A stretch of DNA of 64,000 nt from Litorivita pollutaquae (GTDB taxonomy: Bacteria; Pseudomonadota; Alphaproteobacteria; Rhodobacterales; Rhodobacteraceae): positions 310,001-374,000 of the forward strand of contig NZ_KZ826483.1 in assembly GCF_003205515.1 (NCBI RefSeq). Reading direction: 5' to 3'. The notes beneath the pieces are model-generated. The model was not told where the DNA came from. It saw only the letters and a program-made list of their open reading frames with translations, and searched no databases. Of the stretch, positions 55,827-64,000 are shown piece after piece (positions within the stretch are counted from its first letter, which is position 1; every line of letters starts with the position of its first letter). The translations under genes were made by a program, and so were the position numbers.

Positions 55827-57257
55827 TTACTCCGCAACGGGTTCGAAGATGGCAGGGGGCAGATCGTATCCCCACATCCGGAAGCGTTCGGAGAAGTGCG
55901 AACGCACGCCGGTTGCGGTGAAGTGACCGATGATTTTATTGTCAGGCGTCAGGCCAACACGTTGGAAGCGAAAAATTTCCTGCATGGAAATCACATCGCC
56001 CTCCATGCCGGTGATTTCGGTGATCGAAGTCATGCGGCGCGAACCGTCTTGCAGACGCGAGGCCTGCACAATCAGGTTCACAGCCGAAGAAATCTGGCTG
56101 CGCACAGCTTTGAGCGGCATTTCCATACCGGCCATGGCGATCATGTTCTCAAGGCGCGAAATACCGTCGCGTGGGTTGTTGGCGTGGATTGTCGTCATCG
56201 ATCCGTCGTGGCCGGTGTTCATGGCCTGGAGCATGTCGATGACTTCTTCGCCACGGGTTTCCCCGACGATGATCCGGTCCGGGCGCATCCGTAGGGCGTT
56301 TTTCAAACAATCGCGCGGGGAAACTTCGCCTTTGCCTTCGACGTTCGGCGGACGCGATTCCATCCGGCCGACGTGGATCTGTTGCAGTTGAAGTTCGGCG
56401 GTGTCTTCGATGGTCAGGATGCGTTCGGCATTGTCGATGAAGGAGGACAGCGCGTTGAGCGTCGTGGTTTTCCCCGACCCTGTCCCGCCCGAGACGATCA
56501 CATTGAGGCGCGTGGCGACGGCGGCTTGTAAATAGGCGGCCATTTCTTCGGTAAAGGCCCCGAATTTCACCAGATCGTCGATCTGGAGCTTGTCCTTTTT
56601 GAATTTCCGGATCGAGACGAGCGAGCCATCCACGGCCACCGGCGGCACCATGGCGTTGAAGCGCGAGCCGTCTTGCAAACGCGCATCGACGTAGGGGTTG
56701 CTTTCATCGACACGGCGACCCACAGCGGAAACGATTTTGTCGATGATCCGCAAAAGGTGTTTTTCGTCCTTGAAGGTCACATCGGTGAGTTCGAGCTTAC
56801 CGGCGCGTTCGACGAAAATCTGTTGCGGGCCATTGACGAGAATATCGTTGACGGTGTCGTCTTGCAGCAATGTTTCGAGCGGCCCAAGGCCGCGCACTTC
56901 GTCATAGAGTTCTTTGGTCAGCTGGGTGCGCTCATCGCGGTTCAAAACGATGGTTTGCGTATCAAGATACTCGGCCGTGATTGCGTTGATCTCGGCCCGC
57001 AGATCGTTTTCCGTGGCCTTGTCGAGCGCCGCAAGGTTGAGATTGTCGAGAAGCTCGCGGTGAAGCTCCAACTTGACCTCGCCCATGCGTTCCTTGCGTT
57101 TAAGCTCTTTGTCCGCAGGAGCCACCCGGGCGTCAACGGGCATAGGTTTGCGCATCGATGCGGCTTGCGCCACCGGCGCGGTTTTCGGCGCGGCTGCTGC
57201 GGCGACAGGTTTGGCCGCCGGGCTGGAAGTGCCATCTTTTTTGTAACGCGAGAACAT
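55827..57257 (-). CDS. tadA: Tad pilus assembly/retraction ATPase TadA (CpaF)
   Basis: A 476-residue secretion ATPase. An Ala/Pro-rich, probably disordered N-terminus (1-50) is followed by a helical N-domain and the RecA-like core. Walker A is [10 protein letters not shown] (257-266), the Asp box includes [10 protein letters not shown], and Walker B is [12 protein letters not shown] (325-336) with TIHANNPRD. It powers pilus extension, and in Caulobacter CpaF also retraction. It follows cpaE by 19 bp. Confidence 0.97.
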   Translation of the reverse strand: MFSRYKKDGTSSPAAKPVAAAAAPKTAPVAQAASMRKPMPVDARVAPADKELKRKERMGEVKLELHRELLDNLNLAALDKATENDLRAEINAITAEYLDTQTIVLNRDERTQLTKELYDEVRGLGPLETLLQDDTVNDILVNGPQQIFVERAGKLELTDVTFKDEKHLLRIIDKIVSAVGRRVDESNPYVDARLQDGSRFNAMVPPVAVDGSLVSIRKFKKDKLQIDDLVKFGAFTEEMAAYLQAAVATRLNVIVSGGTGSGKTTTLNALSSFIDNAERILTIEDTAELQLQQIHVGRMESRPPNVEGKGEVSPRDCLKNALRMRPDRIIVGETRGEEVIDMLQAMNTGHDGSMTTIHANNPRDGISRLENMIAMAGMEMPLKAVRSQISSAVNLIVQASRLQDGSRRMTSITEITGMEGDVISMQEIFRFQRVGLTPDNKIIGHFTATGVRSHFSERFRMWGYDLPPAIFEPVAE

Positions 57258-57276
57258 CTGGTAATCTCTTTTCTAC

Positions 57277-58521
57277 TTACGCTGCGGCGGCTTCGGTTTG
57301 ACCAAGCTCGTGCAGTGACTGTGCCAATTTGGCGATTTCTTTGCGCAGCGGATTTTTCGGCGTCGAACTGGCCAGAGGCAGACCGTGATCGGCCCCTTGG
57401 GCCACCGGTTTGCCGCCATCGGGCAGTTGCAATTCAAAGCTGACCTCAAGGCTTTCGGCCATGCGTTTGACGCGGGCCTTGCCGTTCAGATCGGTGAATT
57501 TCGGTGCGCGGTTAAGGCAAAAACGCAGGCGCTCGACCGGCAGATCTTCGGCCATCAAAGCACGTTTGAAACGCAAGGTGTTTTGTGCCGATCGCATGTC
57601 CAATTCCGTGGTGCAGAAATAGATATGTGCGGCGTTGAGCACCGCCTCGGTCCATTGCACCAAGGTTTTAGGCATATCGACAATCACATAGTCGAAGTTC
57701 TGCCGTGCGGTTTCCAACACGCGGTTGACATCCTCGGAGGTGATCAGATCCAATGGCAACATATCCGAGGGGGCGGTCAGCACCTGAAGCCGGTCCTCGA
57801 AAGATATCAACGCGGAATTGAACACATCCGAATCCATTGTCTCAGTGTCCGAAAGCATTTCATAGACAACCTCGCGGCACGGCAGATCGAGATAGGTCGA
57901 CACCGCGCCGAATTGCAGGTCGAAATCAATCAAGCAGACCTTTGGCGGATTGTTCTTGTCCAACATGGCCAATTCCCAGGCGAGGTTCACCGCCAATGTG
58001 GTCGCGCCGGTGCCACCGGACAATCCGTGCACGGCAAGGATGACGCCGTCATGGGATCCGGCTTCGGTTTCGGTCTTGGCTTTTCTGCGCGGCGGCTCGG
58101 CTGGTGCGGGGGGCGGGGCTTGCAGGCGCTCAATCGCAGCGGACAATTCGCCCTCGGGCAACGGGTAGGGGACAAATTCATCGGCCCCTTGGCGCAACAA
58201 CTGGTGCAAGGCGGCGGGGCTGACATCCTCGGCAATAAGGATGACTTTGATATTATGGGCGCCGGCGGCAACGATGATTTCGCCCAGCATGACCAATTTG
58301 TCATCATCGCTTTCATCAATGGCGATGGCAACAAATTCCAAATCGGCGGCCTCGGGCTGACTGAAAAAGGTCAATGCCTCGCTAAAGCCCAAATCGCCCC
58401 AGCTTTCGCCCAGAGCGGCCTCCATATCCTCGATCAGTAGATCGAAGTTTTGCACATCACGGCTGATTGTGCAGGCTCTCAGCGGATTGGGGTCCGGTTG
58501 TAATGTTGCTGTACTGGTCAT
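57277..58521 (-). CDS. cpaE: Tad pilus localisation protein CpaE/TadZ
   Basis: A 414-residue protein. An N-terminal receiver-like domain (about 13-135) is joined by a Pro/Lys-rich linker to a MinD/ParA-like domain. The P-loop is deviant, LSGGTGATTLA (167-177), where the usual GKT lysine is Ala173. CpaE sets the pole at which the pilus is built. Start at 58521 because upstream residues are not protein-like. First gene of the block cpaE-tadABC, with the promoter region just before it. Confidence 0.94.
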   Translation of the reverse strand: MTSTATLQPDPNPLRACTISRDVQNFDLLIEDMEAALGESWGDLGFSEALTFFSQPEAADLEFVAIAIDESDDDKLVMLGEIIVAAGAHNIKVILIAEDVSPAALHQLLRQGADEFVPYPLPEGELSAAIERLQAPPPAPAEPPRRKAKTETEAGSHDGVILAVHGLSGGTGATTLAVNLAWELAMLDKNNPPKVCLIDFDLQFGAVSTYLDLPCREVVYEMLSDTETMDSDVFNSALISFEDRLQVLTAPSDMLPLDLITSEDVNRVLETARQNFDYVIVDMPKTLVQWTEAVLNAAHIYFCTTELDMRSAQNTLRFKRALMAEDLPVERLRFCLNRAPKFTDLNGKARVKRMAESLEVSFELQLPDGGKPVAQGADHGLPLASSTPKNPLRKEIAKLAQSLHELGQTEAAAA

Positions 58522-58925
58522 GGCCTCGGTCCTTTTGTAAATCGGGCGTAACAGGTTTCTTATGCGGCGCTGCCGGGGGCTCGATCCTCGCCATGCGTCA
58601 CCGTCCTGCGGGTGCCCGCGTCCGACTCGTCTCGGACGCACTACTCCCATTGGCGTTAGAATTGCCGCCAATCTGGGCAACATTTGGGCCAGAATGCTGC
58701 CTTTGTTTGGTTTCTTGATACAGAGTTGATGGGATTTGGAAACAGAAGGCGGAACGCCAATTTGATTTAATGTTTTGATTGTTAACGATAATTGTGGATT
58801 TTTGGGGTTTTCACGCTTTCGCCTTCACAAGGCAGTGGCCCAGTGCAAAGCCAGTCAGGCGGCCCCATTGGCGTATGTGACCCGAGCGCAAAGCCGTGCG
58901 GACACCTGCGCGATGGCGCGCAAAG
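58522..58925. other. Promoter region of the cpaE-tadABC block
   Basis: The 404 bp between cpaE and the terminator at 58926 carry no gene. An AT-rich segment at 58750-58810 (GATTGTTAACGATAATTG) is promoter-like on either strand. GC-rich inverted repeats at 58555-58640 could form leader RNA structure. Confidence 0.45.
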
Positions 58926-58958
58926 AAAAACCGCCAGAGGCGTGGCCTTGGCGGTTTT
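58926..58958 (-). terminator. Intrinsic terminator after the OmpA-like gene
   Basis: CCGCCA-gaGGC and GCCttGGCGG pair and are flanked by five A on the left and four T on the right. On the minus strand it follows the OmpA-like gene by 28 bp, so the Tad locus is split here into separate transcripts. Confidence 0.8.
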
Positions 58959-58985
58959 GAGATCTGTTTTTGTCTGGCGCCGGGA

Positions 58986-59639
58986 TCAATCGGTTTTGAA
59001 CGAGTCGCCTGAAATACCTGTTAGACCGGAGCGAGGTACGGCCGAATTGACATATTCCCGGTAGACGATGGCGGCATATTTACCATCGATCACCGAGGGG
59101 TGGTCTTCCACAAAACCGGACACTTCGGTAACCGTGCGGCGGTTGCGGCGTTCGCGCCCTTCGGTGACAATGATGGGTTGGGTTTCACCAAAGGAGGCCA
59201 CGGCTTCCAGACGGCTGCGCGAGATGCCTTGGCTGGTCAGATAGGCGACCACGGCATTGGCCCGGCGCATGCCAAGCGATTTGTTGTATCTGTCCGATCC
59301 GACCGCATCCGTATGGCCATAGACGCGGAACCGTGCTTCGGGAAATTGCCGGATCCAACGGGCTTGTTCGCGCAATGTGTCCCGCGCGCCCGCATCCAGT
59401 TGTGCCGAGTTGAAGGCAAAATTGACGTTGGTCAGCACTTCTGCGGCAAACCGCGACGCCAGCTCATAGGTGTAGCTGCGTTCGCCGGACATGATCATCG
59501 TGTTGTTCATGGTCGCATTGCCAAACGGGCCGGCGGTGGAAATGAAGCCGGCCTCACCGTAAGAGCTGTTGCTTACATAGGAGCCTTGCCCGCAGGCGGC
59601 GAGAGCCGCAAGGCCCGTTGTTGCCAGAATTTTTTTCAT
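58986..59639 (-). CDS. OmpA-family lipoprotein of the Tad locus
   Basis: A 217-residue lipoprotein; lipobox LAAC (Cys at 16). The OmpA-like domain has NFAFNSAQLDAGARDTL and VYGHTDAVGSDRYNKSLGMRR, the peptidoglycan-binding pattern. An OmpA-like gene just after cpaC is common in roseobacter Tad loci (from memory) and may anchor the secretin to peptidoglycan. Start taken at 59639, at the lipoprotein signal. A terminator follows. Confidence 0.9.
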   Translation of the reverse strand: MKKILATTGLAALAACGQGSYVSNSSYGEAGFISTAGPFGNATMNNTMIMSGERSYTYELASRFAAEVLTNVNFAFNSAQLDAGARDTLREQARWIRQFPEARFRVYGHTDAVGSDRYNKSLGMRRANAVVAYLTSQGISRSRLEAVASFGETQPIIVTEGRERRNRRTVTEVSGFVEDHPSVIDGKYAAIVYREYVNSAVPRSGLTGISGDSFKTD

Positions 59640-59655
59640 GTGCCCACGCATTACA

Positions 59656-61080
59656 TCAATCCATCACATACCCATAAGACCCGCTGAAGTCCTGATTGGC
59701 AACCTCTCCCGCAGCGCCACGTGTCGGGGTGCGGCTGTTGGCAACTTTGCCAAAGAGGAACAAGTCTTCCTCGGAGGGAGGTTTAACCCGATCTGTCGGC
59801 AGTGCAAAGGCCTCGCCGCGTTTCGGGGTCACAAGATGTGCGGTTACGATGATCACCAGCTCGGTTTGCTCGCGTTGATAGTTGGCCGAGCGGAACAATG
59901 CGCCCAAAACCGGCACATCGCCAAGCCAAGGGATCTGACCGTTCACGTCCAAGAAGTCATCTTGCAGCAAACCCGCAATGGCAAAGCTTTCGCCATCGCG
60001 CATCTCGACAGTGGTCGAGGTTTCGCGGCGGGTGAAGGCGTCGATCTTGAAGGCGTTGATTTCAAACCCGTTATTCGGGTCGATCGCCGAAACAGAGGCG
60101 TTCATTTCGAGGTTGATCAAATCGGCATCAACCACGCGCGGGATAAAGTTGAGCGCCACACCGAAGGGTTTGAATTCCACGGTGATCGCGCCGTTGTCTT
60201 GTGCCACGGGCACCGGATATTCGCCGCCTGCGAGAAATTTGGCTTCCTGGCCGGAGAGGGCGGTCAGATTGGGTTCGGCCAAGGTGCGCACGACGCCCTT
60301 GGTTTCCAGGGCTTCCAGAAGAATGCCGACCTCGACCGCGCCAGCGTCAAAGCCGAACAGCATCGCGCCGTTGTTTTCGTTGGTGGCCGGAATGGAGCCA
60401 CCCAAAGAGGTGCCGAGCGCGCCAGAGTTGTTGTTGGTGCCGTTCCCGCCATTGACGCCGACATCGCCGCCGAAAATCGACCCGTTCAGCGCCAAAGAGG
60501 AGCTGAGCGATTTGGACACGTTCCGCTGCATTTCGGCAAACCGGACTTTGAGCATGACCTGCTGGACGCCGCCGACGCTCATCAAATTCGACACCCGTTC
60601 GGGGGCGTAGCGTTCGGCCAGATCCATCGCCCGTTGCAGCCGCGCCGCAGAGGACACAGTGCCGGACAAAACGATGCCGTCATTGGCGGTGCGCACTTCG
60701 ATCTTTTCGCCGGGCAGGATTTGCCGCAGGCGTTCTTTGAATTCACTGATATCGGCGGCGACCCGTACATCGACATTGGTGATCAACTGTCCGTTGCCAT
60801 CCAAAATCGTCAATGTGGTCAAGCCCGGGGATTTCCCCAATACATAGATCGACCGATCCGACAGGGAGGAAATATCTGCAATCGCGGGGTTGGCGATGCT
60901 GAGTTCGGCGAAGGGGACATCGCTTTCGACGACCACTGCGCGGTTCATCGGCACCTCCAAAGTAGAGGACATGCCGCGTTGTACAACGTGGAGGTTTTTA
61001 GCTTCGGCCATAGGAGCGGCGACACCAATACTCAACGTCAGGCCCAAGAGGGCCGCTTTCAAGAAACTGCTCTTATACAT
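59656..61080 (-). CDS. cpaC: Tad outer-membrane secretin CpaC (RcpA)
   Basis: A 474-residue protein with a signal peptide ending near residue 28 (AEAKN). An N-terminal region and a BON-like repeat (about 30-170) precede the secretin domain. The conserved VPVLGALFRSANYQREQTELVIIVTAHLV motif region closes the barrel domain. It forms the pilus channel. Start at 61080 (AGG 8 bp upstream) is preferred to one seven codons before. Confidence 0.95.
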   Translation of the reverse strand: MYKSSFLKAALLGLTLSIGVAAPMAEAKNLHVVQRGMSSTLEVPMNRAVVVESDVPFAELSIANPAIADISSLSDRSIYVLGKSPGLTTLTILDGNGQLITNVDVRVAADISEFKERLRQILPGEKIEVRTANDGIVLSGTVSSAARLQRAMDLAERYAPERVSNLMSVGGVQQVMLKVRFAEMQRNVSKSLSSSLALNGSIFGGDVGVNGGNGTNNNSGALGTSLGGSIPATNENNGAMLFGFDAGAVEVGILLEALETKGVVRTLAEPNLTALSGQEAKFLAGGEYPVPVAQDNGAITVEFKPFGVALNFIPRVVDADLINLEMNASVSAIDPNNGFEINAFKIDAFTRRETSTTVEMRDGESFAIAGLLQDDFLDVNGQIPWLGDVPVLGALFRSANYQREQTELVIIVTAHLVTPKRGEAFALPTDRVKPPSEEDLFLFGKVANSRTPTRGAAGEVANQDFSGSYGYVMD

Positions 61081-61323
61081 GTGACCTGCCTTTCTGATCA
61101 CGCCTCAATTTCGGGTCTTTGCGCCCGGATTTTGTCGCTACCATGCGTTAACTTCGCTTTTATTGCAAGAATCAATGACTTCGCGGCCAGCGTTTATGTG
61201 GATATGTGGCAACAGGGCGAAAATCATTGTCGGGCACATGCGGTGCAGTTCAACGCAAACAGGCGCCCCGTTGCCGGAGCGCCCGCCGTGTCCCGAAAGG
61301 GAAAGGGACATGTTTTTAACAGT

Positions 61324-62184
61324 TTAGTTTGTACAGGCGATCGGCATTTCGACAACCTCTGCGCCGCGGCGGATGCGGGTGGTGCAGATTTTTTCTTCTG
61401 CCACTTCGGCGACCACGGGGGCGGCTTCGATGCCGAGCAAGGAGCGTTGGTCAACCTCGATGGCTTCGGCTACGGTGTCATCTTCATTGCCTACCAAGGA
61501 CAACGACAGACGCCCGGAGGATTGCGCTTGTGCCAAGGCCGCGACCTGTTGCGGGGTGGCGGCCACGGTGACGGTGCGGGCGATCATGGTTTCAGAGGAT
61601 TCGCCGCTGCTGTCTTGGTCAACAGCGATCAGTTTGACGCCAGTTTCGATCAATTTGGTGACATCGCCACGATCGCCGTTGCGGGCGCCGGTTTCGATGG
61701 CGCCGGTCCAATAGACATCAACACGGTCGCCCGGGCGCAAGAAACCTGACACGCCGGAGGCCACATCGACCTTGATCGCAAAGGCGCGTTTGCCGCGTTC
61801 CAATTGCGAGGTCAGACCGGCACTTTCGCCCGGTGCGGTGACTTTGACCTCCATCATAGCTTCGTTTTTCTCGATGGTGCGCAACGCGGTGCGCAGCACG
61901 TTTTCACCTTTGGGGAAGAAAGCCGCTTTGCTGGTGAATGTCCCTTCGGGCATTGCATCTTCGGGAAATTTCACCACCCGCAGGTCTTCTTCGGTGATGA
62001 CATCGCCATATTTCAATTGTTTGTCGGCGACATAGATGTCGATCATCGTGGCGGCGGAGGCATTCATCGCGCGCTCTTGGGCGAGGGCGGTTTGATAGGC
62101 GGTGATGTAGTTTTTGACCATATAGGTGGCAAATCCGGCCAATCCGAGGCCGACGATCAGCACCAGTCCAAAGACCATACGCAT
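61324..62184 (-). CDS. cpaB: Tad pilus assembly protein CpaB (RcpC)
   Basis: A 286-residue protein. An N-terminal helix (about 3-22) anchors it in the inner membrane; an SAF-like domain (DIYVADKQLKYGDVITEEDL) and an RcpC-type domain with SGFLRPGDRVDVYWTG follow. Two Cys lie in the C-terminal tail. It stabilises the CpaC secretin. The gap to cpaC is about 240 bp, with no terminator seen. Confidence 0.93.
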   Translation of the reverse strand: MRMVFGLVLIVGLGLAGFATYMVKNYITAYQTALAQERAMNASAATMIDIYVADKQLKYGDVITEEDLRVVKFPEDAMPEGTFTSKAAFFPKGENVLRTALRTIEKNEAMMEVKVTAPGESAGLTSQLERGKRAFAIKVDVASGVSGFLRPGDRVDVYWTGAIETGARNGDRGDVTKLIETGVKLIAVDQDSSGESSETMIARTVTVAATPQQVAALAQAQSSGRLSLSLVGNEDDTVAEAIEVDQRSLLGIEAAPVVAEVAEEKICTTRIRRGAEVVEMPIACTN

Positions 62185-62573
62185 GTGATTTCCCTTTCGT
62201 GTGTTTCCTGTGCGTTGCGGCGCTTTGGGCTCAAACGCACAGAACGGCCCGTTGGCCGCTGCTCTAGGGGAAATTACATGCCAAATGTGGCCAAATCTGG
62301 GAGGGCGTGTGAATTGTTGATGATTTGGTAGGCAATAGGGAGGTTTGGGCCGGATTGACCCACAGATCCCATGCGGCGTGACTTAGGTCGGTCCCAGGCG
62401 CTGCGCATTAAAAAACCCCCGTCGTGGGACCACGAGGGAGGGGGAACACAAAAAACATAATGGACCATCAGGCGCCGGCTTAAGCGGCGCGTTCTGCGCC
62501 TCCCGTCTGGCGGGGCCTTTGGAAGAAGTGGAAAGGGCCGGAGGCGGCGCTTGCCGTTCGCGACTACGCTAGA
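62185..62573. other. Intergenic region, second pilin gene to cpaB
   Basis: The 389 bp contain the terminator at 62410 and should hold a cpaB promoter between it and cpaB. No further gene is visible. Confidence 0.4.
62410..62444 (-). terminator. Intrinsic terminator after the second pilin gene
   Basis: On the minus strand CCCCCTCCCTCGTGG can pair imperfectly with CCACGACGGGGG, followed by six T. It lies about 130 bp after the second pilin gene and would separate pilin expression from cpaB. Confidence 0.75.
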
Positions 62574-62750
62574 TCAGAAGGTCCAGCTTTGCATGAATGT
62601 CGTCGTGCCGTCGGCCAGATCGGTCGCGCCCTGACGCATCATATAATACCCGCCAGCCATCAGGCCGACAACGGCAGCAGTCAGAACAACCCAGTCGACG
62701 GTGACTGCGCCATCTTCACGCTTGTAGAAACGGGAAAAACGAATTCTCAT
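62574..62750 (-). CDS. Flp-like pilin, second copy
   Basis: A 58-residue prepilin-like protein: basic leader MRIRFSRFYKRE, then DGAVTVDWVVLTAAVVGLMA and a short polar tail. Cleavage after the Gly of EDG by CpaA would leave A-V-T-V-D-W at the new N-terminus. Canonical Flp pilins have Glu at +5 and Tyr at +6, whereas this has Asp and Trp. GAGG lies about 7 bp before the ATG. It has its own terminator. Confidence 0.85.
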   Translation of the reverse strand: MRIRFSRFYKREDGAVTVDWVVLTAAVVGLMAGGYYMMRQGATDLADGTTTFMQSWTF

Positions 62751-62821
62751 AAAGGACCTCGGTGTTACTCTTTGGGCTGCCTATGAGGGCATCGGGCCAT
62801 GTTTGGCCCGCGTTATGCGAC

Positions 62822-62858
62822 AAAAAAAAAGGGGCCGTGTCCGCGAAGGACACGGCCC
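62822..62858 (-). terminator. Strong intrinsic terminator between the two pilin genes
   Basis: On the minus strand GGGCCGTGTCC-TTCG-CGGACACGGCCC forms an 11-bp stem with a TTCG-type loop, followed by nine T. It would let the first pilin be expressed in large excess over the second. Confidence 0.93.
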
Positions 62859-62901
62859 GCTTTGTCATCGCGCGGCCCCGGTGTGGAGCCATCAGGTCAA
62901 C

Positions 62902-63087
62902 TTAGAAGCTGCCCGGAGTTTGCGCCGCCATGTATGTGTTGGTCGCTGCGGTCATGTCGGACGCGCCGGTTTTGATCGACGAGTAAGCTGCAACAGCCAA
63001 GCCAACAACGGCGGCGGTCAGAACAACCCAGTCAACAGTCACGGCACCGTCTTCGTCTGCGCGGAAGTTTTTGATAAAGTTAAGCAT
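62902..63087 (-). CDS. Flp-like pilin, first copy
   Basis: A 61-residue prepilin-like protein with a basic/acidic leader (MLNFIKNFRADED), then GAVTVDWVVLTAAVVGLAVA and a hydrophilic tail ending TPGSF. The core is almost identical to the second pilin, so the two arose by duplication. The +5 Asp and +6 Trp replace the Glu-Tyr pair of classical Flp. It is followed by a very strong terminator and is probably the major subunit. Confidence 0.88.
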   Translation of the reverse strand: MLNFIKNFRADEDGAVTVDWVVLTAAVVGLAVAAYSSIKTGASDMTAATNTYMAAQTPGSF

Positions 63088-63461
63088 GTTAGTCCCTCCA
63101 AAGGATCAGTCATTTGTTACATTCGACCGCGTCGTCAACTTGGTGAGCCGTTCTCTCTCATTGGCTCGTTGCCGCCGTGGTATGCACATATATAGCCCCG
63201 TGATTGGGGCATGAATTTGGCACGAATAGTGCCTTTTTCGAGCGCCTTAACTTTTTGGTGATGAATTCGCTCAAGTCTCTGTTTTCGCGCGTTAAATAAA
63301 TAGATAGGTTTCTTAATAAAGTGTCTCTATCGTGACTTTCGCGGCAATTATGGCGCATTTGCCTTCAAATTCGGTGGGTTTATGGCCCCACCGGGGTGTT
63401 TCATGCGATAGAGGTTGCGAAACACCTGTAAAACACGGGGCAGTAGGGCGGTTCGCGGATC
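63088..63461. other. Divergent promoter region, pilin and lytic transglycosylase genes
   Basis: The 374 bp separate the first pilin gene from the divergent transglycosylase gene. They contain two inverted repeats (63195-63210 and 63218-63234) and an AT-rich segment at 63285-63325. No gene is visible on either strand. Confidence 0.5.
63195..63234. promoter_or_regulatory. Two adjacent inverted repeats, one sigma-54-like
   Basis: GCCCC-gtgatt-GGGGC (63195-63210) is followed by TGGCAC-GAATA-GTGCC (63218-63233). The second matches the sigma-54 consensus TGGCAC-N5-TTGC at nine of ten positions on the plus strand and eight on the minus, because it is palindromic. It could instead be an operator. 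It lies about 130 bp upstream of the first pilin start. Confidence 0.35.
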
Positions 63462-64000
63462 ATGCGGGGCTGGAACATATATATCGGCGCAGTTTGCGCG
63501 GTGGCTGTTATGGGTGCCTCGGCCGCCCTGGCGGATTTCAAACGCGTGACGCCGCCCAAACCCGGAAGCACTCAAAAACGTATCACCGTGCAAATTGATC
63601 CGTTGGAACAGGCCGCGATCCTGTCACGCAGCCCCAAACCTTCGGAGCAGGATAAAGCGGGCGAGGTGGGCGATGAGGGGGCTGCGGCCGCGCCCAAGCC
63701 TTCGCCGGGCGGGCGCTACGGATGGTTTTGGGAAAGCATCTCGCCGGACTTGGCGCAAACCGGGCCGGGGCGGTTGCGCTTGGCTTTGGACAAACTCGGC
63801 AATCCCCCCAGCGGCGAAAGCGCCCCAAACCCGCGTTTGGCGGCACTGGGGCAGATTGCACAGGCGCAGGGGGTGGCGATTTTGCGCGCGACCATCGGTA
63901 CCGAGGTCTCTCCTGCGCTGGCATTGGCAGTGATCGCGGTGGAATCGGCGGGGCGGGCGGATGCGGTCAGCGGCGCAGGCGCGCAGGGGTTGATGCAGTT
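63462..64000 (+). CDS. Lytic transglycosylase (SLT domain), 5' part
   Basis: The frame runs from ATG at 63462 to the window edge, 179 codons. A signal peptide (about 1-24, ASAALA) is followed by a Pro/Ala/Gly linker, then a helical stretch, and from about 150 the start of an SLT domain: ALAVIAVESAGRADAVSGAGAQGLMQ, with the catalytic Glu in VES. It cuts peptidoglycan strands in the periplasm. It is divergent from the Tad pilins and may open the wall for the pilus. Confidence 0.85.
   Translation, partial: MRGWNIYIGAVCAVAVMGASAALADFKRVTPPKPGSTQKRITVQIDPLEQAAILSRSPKPSEQDKAGEVGDEGAAAAPKPSPGGRYGWFWESISPDLAQTGPGRLRLALDKLGNPPSGESAPNPRLAALGQIAQAQGVAILRATIGTEVSPALALAVIAVESAGRADAVSGAGAQGLMQ

Noticed and set aside
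59638-61749. 703-codon open frame on the plus strand across cpaC and cpaB
   Set aside because: Runs antisense over two well-supported Tad genes and their gap; composition is not protein-like.
63158-63358. 66-codon minus-strand frame upstream of the pilins
   Set aside because: Lies in the promoter region over the inverted repeats and has no ribosome-binding site or recognisable domain.
1-64000. tRNA, rRNA, CRISPR, insertion sequence or prophage genes
   Set aside because: Read for cloverleaf/TpsiC-like motifs, repeated spacers, transposase motifs and phage structural genes; none was convincing.

Overview
The window reads as chromosome from a Rhodobacteraceae/Roseobacter-group alphaproteobacterium (inference). 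The basis is the high GC, gene orders typical of that group (DUF484-xerC, ruvCAB to the tol-pal operon, then tilS-ftsH), a bacterial phosphatidylcholine synthase, a VPLPA-type C-terminal sorting tail, and a Tad pilus locus with very short Flp-like pilins. No rRNA, tRNA, CRISPR array, insertion sequence or phage gene was recognised. Most genes are core or housekeeping genes.

Layout. 1-1.0 kb: the 3' end of a CoxL/xanthine-dehydrogenase-type molybdenum hydroxylase. 1.0-2.05 kb: a long stretch without a recognisable gene, holding an 18-bp palindrome. 2.05-3.7 kb: an acyl-CoA synthetase. 3.8-10 kb (minus strand): a complete urea ABC importer, urtABCDE, with no urease genes in view. 10.4-17.7 kb: truA, then ycjX-GNAT-ycjF and a very large DUF2339 membrane protein. 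17.9-21.5 kb: ileS, a 13-unit heptamer tandem repeat, and an O6-methylguanine-DNA methyltransferase. 21.6-24.7 kb (minus): pcs, xerC, DUF484 and a transaldolase-like protein that has lost its active site. 24.8-31.6 kb: priA, a small conserved protein, a YeeE/YedE transporter, an MFS transporter, prmA and a small membrane protein. 31.7-44.7 kb: a DUF1127 protein, ruvCAB, a conserved hypothetical, ybgC-tolQRAB-pal-cpoB, tilS and ftsH.

45-50.3 kb: a MOSC protein, a 25-residue membrane peptide gene, folD, a hotdog thioesterase, a membrane-anchored LytTR regulator, a 0.7-kb stretch without a gene, and a VPLPA-sorted secreted protein. 50.3-63.1 kb (minus): the Tad locus. It begins with two Flp-like pilin genes, each followed by a strong terminator. 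Then come cpaB, cpaC and an OmpA-like lipoprotein ending in a terminator, followed by cpaE, tadA, tadB, tadC, two TPR lipoproteins, the prepilin peptidase cpaA and an AAA+ ATPase. A lytic transglycosylase gene diverges from the pilins and runs off the window.

How the genes work together. The Tad genes supply an outer-membrane secretin (CpaC), its periplasmic partner (CpaB), a localisation ATPase-like factor (CpaE), the motor (TadA), the inner-membrane platform (TadB/C), accessory lipoproteins and the peptidase. tadE, tadF and tadG are not seen here. The Tol-Pal genes form one tightly packed envelope-constriction operon downstream of the RuvABC Holliday-junction machinery.

Points most worth following: the catalytically dead aldolase homologue; the Asp/Trp Flp-like pilins; the AAA+ ATPase attached to the Tad locus; the heptamer tract in front of ogt; a roughly 40-bp repeat present three times; and the 25-residue membrane peptide with its own terminator.
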